Notes: generated from the sequence alone by a model not told the origin. A stretch of 64,000 bases of DNA from UBA1765 sp045615885 (GCA_045615885.1 JAZLFR010000080.1:25077-89076); one strand, 5' to 3'; shown: positions 27,621-35,696, counted from the stretch's first letter. Made by a program: numbers and translations.

Positions 27621-27938
27621 CTAGTATTCAAAATCAACTGCGCGGCGTTCTGTCACGACCTTCTTGACGAAGCCGACGATTGCCTGGTGGTCCGGGTGGC
27701 CCTGGTAAAAGTCGAGTGCTTCCTTGGTGCGGAAGGTTGTGTCGAGAGCAATGTCGTATTCGATGTCACCATTGCCAAGTTCGCTCTTGCCAAAGTTCAA
27801 GCCAGATTCGATGCTTACGAGACCCGGGATCTTGCCTTCGAGTGCATGGAATGCATCGACCATCTTCTGGCCGTTTTCCTTGGCGGTTGCGCCTTCTGCT
27901 TCTGCCTTCAATTTCCAAAAAACAATGTGACGAATCAT
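27621..27938 (-). CDS. Dabb (stress-responsive alpha/beta barrel) domain protein
   Basis: The 105-residue protein matches the dimeric alpha/beta-barrel family: MIRHIVFWKLK at the start, GLNFGKSELGNGDIEYDIALDTTF in the middle and FYQGHPDHQAIVGFVKKVV near the end. Members are small cytoplasmic proteins, some catalytic, most of unknown role. It lies between a GT4 gene and the LtaS-like gene on the same strand, but nothing ties it functionally to envelope synthesis. Confidence 0.85.
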   Translation of the reverse strand: MIRHIVFWKLKAEAEGATAKENGQKMVDAFHALEGKIPGLVSIESGLNFGKSELGNGDIEYDIALDTTFRTKEALDFYQGHPDHQAIVGFVKKVVTERRAVDFEY

Positions 27939-27963
27939 GTTGTTATCCTTTGTCTGTCGTCAG

Positions 27964-29154
27964 TTATCTGACGTCTGTTGTTTGTTTATACAATTCCAGC
28001 TGTCTTTCAAAGCATGCGTTCCAGCTGTATTTTTCTGCGTAGGAGCGTGCATTCTTTGCGTAGAATTCCTTGTGCTCAAGCAGTTGTACAATGGCGTCTG
28101 CAAGGGCTTCCGGAGTGCGTTCTTCAAGAATCAGGCCTGCGCCAGAATTGCGAACATGTTCTGCCGCGGCGCCTGTAGAGGCAGCAACAAGCCCGTTGCC
28201 GCAAGCCATGCTTTCAAGAATCGAAAGTCCGAATGTTTCCCAGCCAGAAAGGGCGAGTCCCATGTCTGCACTTGCATAGTGGCGGGCCATTTCGTCTATG
28301 GAATTCACAAAGCCGATGTATTGCATGTGCGCATTTTCGGCAACGGCAGCTTCCACGTCAGGGAGCATGGGGCCAGTGCCAGCAAGAACAAGCGCCGGTT
28401 CCTTGCCCAGCTTTTCTACGAGAATCTTGTATGCCGGCAAAAGCAGATCTACGCCTTTTTCTGCACAGAACCTATGCGGGAAAAAAATGATCGGGCGCGT
28501 TGCGTCGCCGTCGCGGAGCTGTTCCACGAGCGCTTCGTCGCGCTTTGTCGGTGCGAACTGTTCGATATCGCAGCCGAGCGGAATCCAGTGCCAAGCCGGC
28601 AACTTGTTTTTTACAAGACGCTTGCGAATTTCTTCGGAAGAAACTTCGATGCCGTCGTATTTGCTGTATTCAAAGCGGGCGTATGCAAATGCAATCTGGC
28701 GAGCAATTTTGCCGATGAGTGTGCCGAACTTCTTTGTGAACGGTCGCTCCACGTAGGTAACAGGGAAGTCTGCGTGCCAAAAGCCGAACAGCTTTGCGTT
28801 CGGGCAAATCTTCTTTGCGTATTTCTTTACGCGGCTGCAGAGAATGTAGGGGGAACCTACTTCGATTGCATCTGGCATGTACTTTTCGAGAATCGGCGCA
28901 ATCTGCTTGCGCTTCCACATAAAGCGGTATTCCCATTTGCCTGGGAACCGGAACGCTTCTACATGCTCAATGATTAAGTTGTCTGTAACTTTTTCTGTGT
29001 ATGTGCGTCCGTCGGGCATCACAAAAACAAGCCTTGCATTTGCGGACTGCACCTGCAGGCTTGTCTTGTAGAATTCCATTTTTTGCAAATGGTAGCGGCG
29101 CACGCCGCCACCGGACGGGCTCCAGAAGTTGTTGAAATCAACAATGGTAAGCAT
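27964..29154 (-). CDS. Glycosyltransferase family 4
   Basis: The 396-residue GT-B protein has an N-terminal SGGGVRRYHLQKMEFY acceptor-domain motif, FPHRFCAEKGVDLLLPAY at the start of the donor domain and LSGWETFGLSILESMACGN as the EX7E region. Its ATG overlaps the stop of the primase/helicase-like gene by one base (TAATG), so its translation is likely coupled to that gene. A sugar-transfer enzyme coupled to a DNA-replication-like protein is an odd pairing. Sugar and acceptor unknown. Confidence 0.85.
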   Translation of the reverse strand: MLTIVDFNNFWSPSGGGVRRYHLQKMEFYKTSLQVQSANARLVFVMPDGRTYTEKVTDNLIIEHVEAFRFPGKWEYRFMWKRKQIAPILEKYMPDAIEVGSPYILCSRVKKYAKKICPNAKLFGFWHADFPVTYVERPFTKKFGTLIGKIARQIAFAYARFEYSKYDGIEVSSEEIRKRLVKNKLPAWHWIPLGCDIEQFAPTKRDEALVEQLRDGDATRPIIFFPHRFCAEKGVDLLLPAYKILVEKLGKEPALVLAGTGPMLPDVEAAVAENAHMQYIGFVNSIDEMARHYASADMGLALSGWETFGLSILESMACGNGLVAASTGAAAEHVRNSGAGLILEERTPEALADAIVQLLEHKEFYAKNARSYAEKYSWNACFERQLELYKQTTDVR

Positions 29155-31016
29155 TAAGCTTCTTCTTTCATCCTTGCTGAGTTCGGGTCAGAAACGAGAC
29201 TGCCTTCAAACAGGTGGTTCTTGCCAAGGCGCTTGGAGTTCACTGTAAGGAACAGGTTGCCGCCCTTAGCTTCGAGCCAGTAGATTGCGTCTGCATCGCG
29301 AATGTAGGCGCGAGGTCCCTTGAGAACTCCGTCTTCCTGCACAAGGTCGCCACCCAGGAAAATTGGAATGTCGAGAGCCTTGTAAATGTCGAGCATGGCT
29401 GAAGAGCGTCGTTCGTGGATATCCACGATGTCTGCATGGTCAGAAATCTTCAAATGGTCGATGCCGTCCACGATCACGATCAAGTTGGAATTTGCCTTGC
29501 GCTCGTCCTTCAAGATGGAGAGCAGTTCCTGGTTGTCGAACGAAGGATCGTCTTCCCAGATTTCGAGGCGGTTGTTCTTGACGTAGGCGAGCAAATCCTT
29601 TGTAGCCTGGAGAATAGCTTGGTTGGCTTCTTCGTCTTCATTCTGCTTGCGAGTCTGCAACAGGGAAAGACCAGTTTTCATAGAAACGAAACGGTCAAAA
29701 ATCTGACGGCGCGGAGTCTCGAGCGCAATGTAGATGAGCTTCAAGTTCGGGTTCGTTTCAATGAAGTCGAGAGCGAGGCTAGAAAGGAAAATGGACTTGT
29801 ATGCGTATGGAGCGGAGGAGGCAAAGAAGCAGCCGGACTGAATGCCATCGAGCGATGCGGTAAGGTTCGGGAACGACTGGAGGCTGTAGCCCACGCTTTC
29901 GTCTGCCGGGCAGTTCATTGCAGCGTCGAAGTTTTCGCGAATATCCTGCAAAAGCATCGTGCGGCGGTGTGTATGGACCGTATCTTCTTCCGTGCGGTTG
30001 ATGAGCTCCATCAATTTGTCGGCACCACTCTTGCGCAGGAGGCTGTCAACCGTTTCGCCCTTCGGCAAAATGATCGACTTCATGCGAAGGTGGAGCTTTT
30101 CAGCCATCTTCAAATAGTTCTGGATGCGGTATTCCTGAGCACGGCGGCTGTCTTCACGGCGCAGCAAAAGGGTCACTGTGCGAGCGCCACAGGCCTTGAG
30201 CTTGTAAAGGTGCGTGTCGGCAAGTTCCTGGTACAGGAGCGAACTTACGCCAGAGATGCCTGCCAAGTCGGCTGTGAGTGCATCAAAGAAGCCTTCCACG
30301 AGAATCGGGTGCTCGATTTCGGACTGGATGTTGAACGGAATCGGTGCCGGGCTGGAGGTAAACGAAATGTATGGATTCGGGGCGTCTTCGTCCAGGGAAC
30401 GGCCGTAAATGGAGTGGATCACACCCTTGGCATTGCGGGCCGGAATGGTAAGGAGCGGTTCGTGGTAGAGTTCAAGGTTGTCGAGGTAGAACGAAACCTG
30501 GTGGCGTTCAATGCCCTGCAACATGCAATAGCTGTAGAACGGTTCCGGGTCGCCGGAGTAGTAGCCAATGCCGTAAAGCTGAGCCTGACCTACAGTCCAG
30601 CCGCGCTGATTCAAAAATTCTTCGGAAGAGGTGCTCTTGCCGGCTGCCCAGGAACAGTAAGCAACGAATGCTTCCATTACCTTGACCTTTTCGCCGCCGA
30701 GTTCCTTCCAGGACTGCATTTCTTCTGCTTCGACAGATTCATTTACATTGCCCAGGAATTCCAGAGCTTCTGCGCGAGCCTTCTTGTCTTCGAGACCGTT
30801 GAAACGGCTGCGCATGACGAAATCGATCAAGTCACCCTCGTTGCCACACTGCAGGCAACGATACTTCCAGTAACCGAGAGCGTCGTAGAAAAAGAGAGAC
30901 GATTCTTCCGGTGCGTGGAACGGGCAGCAAGAAACAAGGTTGCGGCCCCAGTGGCTTAAAGGAATGCCGAGTTGGCGTGGATGATTTTTCTTTTGAGAAA
31001 TGTGCTCGTTATCCAT
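29154..31016 (-). CDS. DnaG/DnaB-like primase-helicase fusion with degenerate catalytic motifs
   Basis: The 620-residue protein combines a CHC2 zinc finger (CPFH at 31-34, CLQC at 54-57, then GDLIDFVM), a Toprim-like region (ILVEGFFDALTAD near 238) and a C-terminal DnaB/RecA-like ATPase domain. This order recalls T7 gp4 and Twinkle. The Toprim Glu is kept, but the usual DxD is replaced by LLLRRED. The Walker A reads ASSAPYAYKS instead of GxxxxGK(T/S), and the Walker B region is VIVDGID. The start at 31016 has a ribosome site (AGAGGA) and is preferred over one 30 bp upstream. It may be a non-catalytic or repurposed relative. Confidence 0.75.
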   Translation of the reverse strand: MDNEHISQKKNHPRQLGIPLSHWGRNLVSCCPFHAPEESSLFFYDALGYWKYRCLQCGNEGDLIDFVMRSRFNGLEDKKARAEALEFLGNVNESVEAEEMQSWKELGGEKVKVMEAFVAYCSWAAGKSTSSEEFLNQRGWTVGQAQLYGIGYYSGDPEPFYSYCMLQGIERHQVSFYLDNLELYHEPLLTIPARNAKGVIHSIYGRSLDEDAPNPYISFTSSPAPIPFNIQSEIEHPILVEGFFDALTADLAGISGVSSLLYQELADTHLYKLKACGARTVTLLLRREDSRRAQEYRIQNYLKMAEKLHLRMKSIILPKGETVDSLLRKSGADKLMELINRTEEDTVHTHRRTMLLQDIRENFDAAMNCPADESVGYSLQSFPNLTASLDGIQSGCFFASSAPYAYKSIFLSSLALDFIETNPNLKLIYIALETPRRQIFDRFVSMKTGLSLLQTRKQNEDEEANQAILQATKDLLAYVKNNRLEIWEDDPSFDNQELLSILKDERKANSNLIVIVDGIDHLKISDHADIVDIHERRSSAMLDIYKALDIPIFLGGDLVQEDGVLKGPRAYIRDADAIYWLEAKGGNLFLTVNSKRLGKNHLFEGSLVSDPNSARMKEEA

Positions 31017-31383
31017 ACAAATCCTCTTTACGATACGTACATGCAATTTAGTAAATCGGCATGTTCCCTGTTGAAATCGGAAACTTGAAACAGAGCTTTT
31101 TTTGATGATGAATCGCCTTGAAATGATGCTTTTACGGCTTCACCTTTGTAAAATTTTCAATTACATTTAAAACGTGAAAATATAATAAGGGTTTCCCCCA
31201 CCGAGAACGCCAGAATTGGCGCTTTTTGCCCAAAAGTTAAAAAAAATGCATTTAAATCCCCAAAAATAGAGCTATATTTTGATCGACGTCAAAAAGAACT
31301 TGTGTTGAGTAAACTTATTGGAGGCTTTTAAAAACACGATCTTTTAGAAATAAAAAAATTTTGAGCTATAGCTCTTCATTCCT
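31017..31383. other. Gene-free spacer between divergent units
   Basis: This A+T-rich stretch holds the promoter of the leftward primase/helicase-like gene, but no clear -35/-10 pair could be fixed. Two small features stand out. One is a weak hairpin CGCCA/TGGCG (31208-31221) followed by five T. The other is a perfect 12-bp palindrome GAGCTATAGCTC (31363-31374), immediately before the structured RNA, which could be an operator. Confidence 0.5.
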
Positions 31384-31527
31384 CAATCAGAAATCTGGTA
31401 AATTTTAGATACGCAGGAATTCGAGCGAACGCTCACGCTCCATTGGGGCGTGGGCCGTTTGCGTCTCCGCGTATGGGTTTACCAGAACCTCTGATTGGGC
31501 GGCGCATCGGTGCCACGCCCTTTTTTT
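31384..31527 (+). ncRNA. Putative structured RNA (rod-like hairpin plus terminator), class unknown
   Basis: Five nested stems lie in register: 31384-31391 with 31490-31497, 31394-31402 with 31478-31486, 31409-31414 with 31469-31474, 31425-31431 with 31456-31462, and 31434-31441 with 31445-31452. All are perfect except one G-T pair in the fourth and one in the fifth. A GC-rich hairpin (31497-31520) and seven T follow, an intrinsic terminator. GGGCGTGG (31446-31453) can also pair with CCACGCCC (31513-31520), so two folds compete. It could be a free small RNA (the rod recalls 6S RNA but is short) or a leader of the gene at 31584. It lacks the apical motif of SRP RNA. Confidence 0.6.
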
Positions 31528-31583
31528 GTTGTCGGGGAATGGATTAAACTGGAAGAATTTGTTTAAAACAAGGGAATAACATT

Positions 31584-32060
31584 ATGACAGAACAAGAAGT
31601 TTTAAAAAAGTTGAGTATAGACAATTTTGGGCAATTGTCTAAGAATAATGTAATGGAGTTTGCTTCATGCTTGGACAAGATGGATCCTGAAGTTGCCATG
31701 AAGGCTTTGGAGCAATTTCCGGAATTTTCCAAAACAATGCTGGAAATTTCCAAGGAATACAAAGAATTTGCAACGAAGGCTTTGAGTTCTAACGATGAAA
31801 GTGTAAAGAGAACCCATGAAGGGATGATGAGTGTCATATCTTCTTTGCAGAAGGAATTGGAAAAAGGTGATTTGTCTTTTGAAGAGAAGAAATATATTCT
31901 GGAAAAAATGGAAGAACAAACTTCAATGATGGGTGAACTAGATGAAAACAATAAAAATTTTATTTTGAAAACTCTAGGGATTGTTGGTGGTGGGCTTTTG
32001 GCTCTTTGTGGTACGGTTGCAAGCATATTCTTGAGTGGCAAAACAAAAAAAGACAATTGA
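31584..32060 (+). CDS. Hypothetical helical protein with C-terminal membrane anchor
   Basis: The 158-residue protein is predicted to be helical and probably coiled-coil (about 20-120: KEYKEFATKALSSNDESVKRTHEGMM...), with one hydrophobic segment near the C-terminus (ILKTLGIVGGGLLALCGTVASIFLSG) and a basic end. This tail-anchor layout exposes the helical part to the cytoplasm. The ribosome site (AAGGGA) is good. It follows the structured RNA by 57 bp and precedes the gene at 32088 by 27 bp. Not recognised. Confidence 0.7.
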   Translation: MTEQEVLKKLSIDNFGQLSKNNVMEFASCLDKMDPEVAMKALEQFPEFSKTMLEISKEYKEFATKALSSNDESVKRTHEGMMSVISSLQKELEKGDLSFEEKKYILEKMEEQTSMMGELDENNKNFILKTLGIVGGGLLALCGTVASIFLSGKTKKDN

Positions 32061-32087
32061 TTCATTGTTTTTAGGAGATTTAGAAAC

Positions 32088-32780
32088 ATGTCCATTACCC
32101 AAATTGAAACTGCACTTGATGCAATTCCGTTCTACAAGACACATCCGTATATGAAGCCGTTCATTGGCCGCAACTACGAGTCGTCCCGTCATAAGAAGCT
32201 ACTGCTGGTTGGCGAAAGCCACTACTTGCCGGCTGGTTCCACTGTACAGCGCGATGTAAAAGGATGGTATTCCGGTTCTCCAACTCTTACCGAAGTTGAA
32301 GAAGGCTGGTGCAATACTCGTGAGACGCGTAAGTATCTTAGTGGAGGTTATTGCAAAACTTTGAATTCTGCGTTAAAGTCTGTTGCTCCTTTTGCAGGTG
32401 AAAACGCATTTGACGAGGTGGCTAGCTACAACTACTTTTTGCGTCCGGCAGAGGAACAGGGTGATTCCATTGCGAATGTGCTGACGGCCATGGATCGTGA
32501 GTATGCGATAAAAAACTTCATTGACGTTCTGGAGGCTTTGCATCCAGATCTCGTTATCATGACGAGCCGACTTGTGGTGAATTGCGCAGAGGTTGAAGAT
32601 TATCCAAAGTATTTTCGTGATGATCTTTGGCACTATACGGATCGCAATAACATTAGATATGTATATGTGAACCATCCTTCCAGCCCGCACTGGAACATGG
32701 CTGAACGCCCGGATTATTTCAAGGGGCTTACCAGTTGCCAATTTTTTGTAAATTTTCTCAAAAAGAACTGGCTGAAATAG
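32088..32780 (+). CDS. Hypothetical protein, possibly uracil-DNA-glycosylase-like fold
   Basis: The 230-residue soluble protein has LLLVGESHYLPAG near residue 40 and VYVNHPSSPHWNM near 200. These loosely recall the first motif and the HPS-type second motif of the uracil-DNA glycosylase superfamily, and the segment between (DVLEALHPDLVIMTS) fits the usual strand-helix order. The similarity is too weak for a functional claim. A strong ribosome site (AGGAG) precedes the ATG. It lies in a three-gene rightward set with the proteins at 31584 and 32795. Confidence 0.65.
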   Translation: MSITQIETALDAIPFYKTHPYMKPFIGRNYESSRHKKLLLVGESHYLPAGSTVQRDVKGWYSGSPTLTEVEEGWCNTRETRKYLSGGYCKTLNSALKSVAPFAGENAFDEVASYNYFLRPAEEQGDSIANVLTAMDREYAIKNFIDVLEALHPDLVIMTSRLVVNCAEVEDYPKYFRDDLWHYTDRNNIRYVYVNHPSSPHWNMAERPDYFKGLTSCQFFVNFLKKNWLK

Positions 32781-32794
32781 AGTAAGGATTGTTT

Positions 32795-33145
32795 ATGGCA
32801 AAGAAGACTGTAGAACCGGAAGTTCATAATGTTAGTGAATTGCAGCAGGGTGCCTCACCGGTTTGGAAAGCTCTGTCTGTTGTTATTGGAATGCTTGCCG
32901 TTGCATACGACCTGTCTCCGGTTGATGCGGTGCCCGATGCCATTCCCGTGCTGGGCTGGCTGGACGATGTGGGCTTTACTGTTATGGCAGCATTGAATGC
33001 GTACCAGCAGTTTGCGAAAGACCAGACATCAATGCTTGTGAAGCTTGTCAAATATGTCAAGTGGATGCTTGTTGCCCTGGTGGTTTTGGCTGGCGTAGCC
33101 ATTGGAGGCCTAATTGCCGCCATAGTGGCCTTGGTTTCTGGTTGA
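32795..33145 (+). CDS. DUF1232 (YkvA-like) membrane protein
   Basis: The 116-residue protein contains the DUF1232 signature, here YDLSPVDAVPDAIPVLGWLDDVGF, followed by a long hydrophobic segment near the C-terminus (WMLVALVVLAGVAIGGLIAAIVAL). The family is widespread and small, with no settled function. The ATG at 32795 has the ribosome site AAGGA, so the TTG two codons earlier is not used. It closes the three-gene set, and a terminator follows. Confidence 0.8.
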   Translation: MAKKTVEPEVHNVSELQQGASPVWKALSVVIGMLAVAYDLSPVDAVPDAIPVLGWLDDVGFTVMAALNAYQQFAKDQTSMLVKLVKYVKWMLVALVVLAGVAIGGLIAAIVALVSG

Positions 33146-33250
33146 TGATTTGAAATTGGCTTGATTTTACATAATTGTATTAAATTGTTTTTGGTGGTTA
33201 CATTTTTGTAATAATTAACCAAAACATTACGATTTTGTATGCTTTTTTGT

Positions 33251-33278
33251 GGGCTGTTTTTCAAAATAGCCCTTTTTT
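33251..33278 (+). terminator. Rho-independent terminator
   Basis: GGGCTGTTTT (33251-33260) pairs with AAAATAGCCC (33263-33272), a ten-pair stem with one G-T pair, and six T follow. It ends the DUF1232 unit and insulates ddh, whose own promoter must lie in the roughly 60 bp before 33338. Confidence 0.8.
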
Positions 33279-33337
33279 GTCGAAAATCGTGGTTTCAGTT
33301 TTCTAAATTGTAACAAAAACTGTTAAAGAGGTTAAAA

Positions 33338-34321
33338 ATGACTCGCATTGGTATCATTGGTTATGGTAACCTTGGCCGTGGCGTAGAAGCTGCCGTTAAG
33401 AATACTCCGGACATGGAACTCGTCGCCGTTTTCACACGCCGCGACCCGGCTTCCGTAAAGATTCGCACTGCAGGCGTTCCTGTCGTTGCAGAAGCTGACA
33501 TGGAAGCATGGAAGGACAAGGTTGACGTTCTCGTGATTTGCGGCGGTAGCGCTACAGATTTGCCGGTTCAGACTCCAAAGTATGCAAAGATCTTCAACGT
33601 TATCGATAGCTTCGATACCCATGCCAAGATTCCTGAACATTTCGCAAATGTCGATGCTGCAGCAAAGGCAGCAGGCAAGATTGCCATGATCTCCGTTGGT
33701 TGGGATCCGGGCATGTTCAGCTTGAACCGCGTTTATGCACAGTCCATCTTGCTCGACGGCAAGGACTACACATTCTGGGGCAAGGGCGTTAGCCAGGGCC
33801 ATTCCGATGCAGTTCGCCGTATCAAGGGCGTTAAGAATGCAAAGCAATATACTTGCCCGGTTGAAGCCGCAATCGATGCTGCTCGCAGCGGCAAGAACCC
33901 GGAACTCACAACACGCCAAAAGCACACACGCCTTTGCTATGTTGTTCTTGAAGACGGTGCAGATGCCGCATACGTAGAAAATGCTATCAAGACCATGCCG
34001 AACTACTTCGATGAATACGATACAACCGTAAACTTCATCAGCGAAGAAGAATTCAACAAGAACCACAGCGGCCTTGCTCACGGTGGCTTTGTTATCCGTT
34101 CCGGCAAGACTGGCTTTGACAAGGAAAACACTCACGTTATCGAATACAGCTTGAAGCTCGATTCCAACCCGGAATTTACTGCAAGTGTTCTCATTGCATA
34201 CGCACGTGCAGCAGCTCGCATGAAGGCTGAAGGCGTAACTGGTTGCAAGACCGTGTTTGACGTAGCTCCTTCTTACCTGAGCCCGCTTAGCGCAGAAGAA
34301 CTCCGCGCACACTGCCTGTAA
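33338..34321 (+). CDS. ddh: meso-Diaminopimelate D-dehydrogenase
   Basis: Ddh makes meso-DAP in one step by reductive amination of tetrahydrodipicolinate with NADPH, a shortcut to lysine and the peptidoglycan cross-linking residue. The 327-residue protein starts with the Rossmann motif IGIIGYGNLGRGVE, has CGGSATDLPVQTP and the substrate-site region SVGWDPGMFSLNRVYA, and the length is exact for the family. The gene has its own ribosome site (AGAGG) and terminators on both sides, so it is a single-gene unit. Peptidoglycan-trimming enzymes follow after the repeat region. Confidence 0.96.
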   Translation: MTRIGIIGYGNLGRGVEAAVKNTPDMELVAVFTRRDPASVKIRTAGVPVVAEADMEAWKDKVDVLVICGGSATDLPVQTPKYAKIFNVIDSFDTHAKIPEHFANVDAAAKAAGKIAMISVGWDPGMFSLNRVYAQSILLDGKDYTFWGKGVSQGHSDAVRRIKGVKNAKQYTCPVEAAIDAARSGKNPELTTRQKHTRLCYVVLEDGADAAYVENAIKTMPNYFDEYDTTVNFISEEEFNKNHSGLAHGGFVIRSGKTGFDKENTHVIEYSLKLDSNPEFTASVLIAYARAAARMKAEGVTGCKTVFDVAPSYLSPLSAEELRAHCL

Positions 34322-34340
34322 TCTAGGTTGGCTGTTTACG

Positions 34341-34380
34341 AAAAAGGTGTAAGCTATTTGGCTTATGCCTTTTTTATTTT
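34341..34380 (+). terminator. Rho-independent terminator of ddh
   Basis: AAAAAGGTGTAAGC (34341-34354) pairs with GCTTATGCCTTTTT (34361-34374), fourteen pairs with two G-T, around a six-base loop and followed by more T. It lies 20 bp after the ddh stop. Confidence 0.85.
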
Positions 34381-34744
34381 TAGACGAAAGATCGCTTCGC
34401 TGGTAGACGAAAGAGGATTGTAGGTTTTCATGCTTAAGGTACAGGGTTCAGGGGATAGGGTGTAGGGGTTAGAATAGACGAGAGAACGGCACTGCGTGCC
34501 TACAGACGAGAGACGAAAGAGGATTGTTAAATTCCATTGTTTTAGGGGCTAGGATCTAGGGGCTAGGATCTAGTGAAATGTTAAATTCCAGTGTTTAGGG
34601 TATAGGGTTCAGGGGATAGGGTATAGTGAATGTTGATTTCCAGTGCTTTAGAGGCTAGAAACTAGAGACTAGAAAATAGGGTGTGTAAAGTTGACTTTTC
34701 TCTAACCTCTAATTTCTAGTTTCTAATCTCTATGATTTCTTGCA

Positions 34745-34848
34745 TTTTAGCTTGTCATCACGAGCCGTAGGCGTGGTGATCCAGAACATTGCTTTCTTAA
34801 TGTTTCTAGATTGCTTCACTACGTTCGCAATGACATGGGAAGTTACAA
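34745..34848 (+). repeat. Composite palindromic element, copy 2
   Basis: The left half (GTCATCACGAGCCGTAGGCG, GTGGTGAT, CAGAACATT) is almost identical to copy 1 read on the minus strand. The right half differs: it carries GATTGCTTCACTACG...GCAATGACA instead of the GGCCGCGCTTCGCTCGCC hairpin, and is about 12 bp longer. Ends TTTTAGCTT and AAGTTACAA are decayed forms of the TTGCAACTT/AAGTTGCAA termini. Confidence 0.7.
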
Positions 34849-34871
34849 TTCCTGACTCCTGTCCTCTTGCA

Positions 34872-34961
34872 TCTTAACTTGTCATTACGAGCAACGCGAA
34901 GTAATCTTGAACATTTTCCTGGATGGCCGCGCTTCGCTCGCCATGACATGGTAAACTACAA
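34872..34961 (+). repeat. Composite palindromic element, copy 3
   Basis: The left half (GTCATTACGAGCAACGCGAA, GTAATCTTGAACATT) differs from copies 1 and 2, while the right hairpin (TGGCCGCGCTTCGCTCGCCA) is identical to copy 1. The three copies therefore look like different combinations of interchangeable left and right hairpin modules. Ends are TCTTAACTT and AAACTACAA, weakly inverted. Confidence 0.7.
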
Positions 34962-35102
34962 TTCCTGACTCCTATTTTCCATTCTGCCTACAGCCTACTG
35001 ACTACTAACTTCTGTCTACTAACTTCTGTCTTCCGTCTTTCGTCTTCCATCTTCTAAATTCTGACTCCTGATTCCTGACTCCTCTTTTCTATATTACCTC
35101 CC

Positions 35103-35690
35103 ATGATTATTCTCGGTATTGACCCTGGTTCCAACACGACTGGCTACGCGTTCTTGGAAAAGTCATCTAGCGATGCAAGGAATGCGCATTCGGGTAATTT
35201 GCGTGTTTTAAAGTATGGCGCGATTTGCGCCGACAAGACAGCGGCTCCAGAAGACCGTCTTGTCTATATTATACAGGAACTTGAAAAACTTTTGGATGCA
35301 TACAAGCCGCAAGCCTTGAGCATGGAAGGTGCATTCTATTCCAAGAATGTCAAAAGTACGCTTATGCTAGGGCAGATTCGCGGTGCTATTCTTGTTGCGT
35401 GCCGCCGCAGGGGCTTGACCTACAATGAGTACAGCCCTCGTAGCGTAAAACAGGCTGTGACTGGCGATGGTGCTGCAAGCAAGGAACAGGTCGCAGCAAT
35501 GGTTTCACGCCTGCTGAATGTGGAATTGAAGGGACCGCTCGATGCCTCCGATGCTCTTGCAATTGCTTACACGCATGCAGCTCCGCCTCCAATATCTAGC
35601 CTAATTCCGAAGCCTGCGAAAAAGAAAAAGACTTCGACGAATGCCATGCGCGAATTGATTTTAAAGATGGGCGGAACGCTTCCAAAGTAG
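35103..35690 (+). CDS. ruvC: Holliday junction resolvase RuvC
   Basis: RuvC cuts Holliday junctions in the RuvABC complex during recombination. The 195-residue protein has the four catalytic acids of the RNase H fold: Asp7 (ILGIDPGS), Glu75 (SMEGAFYS), and Asp147 and Asp150 (GPLDASDALA). A basic tail of about 25 residues (PKPAKKKKTS...) makes it slightly longer than the usual 160-180. It starts 6 bp before the M15 peptidase gene on the same strand. ruvA and ruvB are not in the window. Confidence 0.95.
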   Translation: MIILGIDPGSNTTGYAFLEKSSSDARNAHSGNLRVLKYGAICADKTAAPEDRLVYIIQELEKLLDAYKPQALSMEGAFYSKNVKSTLMLGQIRGAILVACRRRGLTYNEYSPRSVKQAVTGDGAASKEQVAAMVSRLLNVELKGPLDASDALAIAYTHAAPPPISSLIPKPAKKKKTSTNAMRELILKMGGTLPK

Positions 35691-35696
35691 GGGACT

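Larger units (their letters stand above)
34385..35100. repeat. Large intergenic region of degenerate short repeats
   Basis: This roughly 720-bp stretch has no gene. It is built from short imperfect units: GACGAAAGA and GACGAGAGA types (34383-34515), AGGGTATAGGGTTCAGGGGA and GGGGCTAGGATCTA types (34430-34680), two copies of the palindromic element (34745, 34872) and pyrimidine-rich CTTCTGTCTTCCGTCTTTCG types (34980-35095). The pyrimidine tract is close to the reverse complement of the purine tract near 6600. No promoter for ruvC could be picked out from the repeats. Confidence 0.75.

Noticed and set aside
31384..31497. Rod-like RNA as SRP RNA
   Set aside because: The apical loop is a three-base ATT closed by a GC-rich stem, without the GGAA-type tetraloop and conserved internal loops of SRP RNA.
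34385..35100. CRISPR array or origin of replication in the repeat region
   Set aside because: Units are irregular in length and spacing with no constant repeats or spacers, no cas genes are present, and no dnaA boxes or dnaA/dnaN genes were seen.
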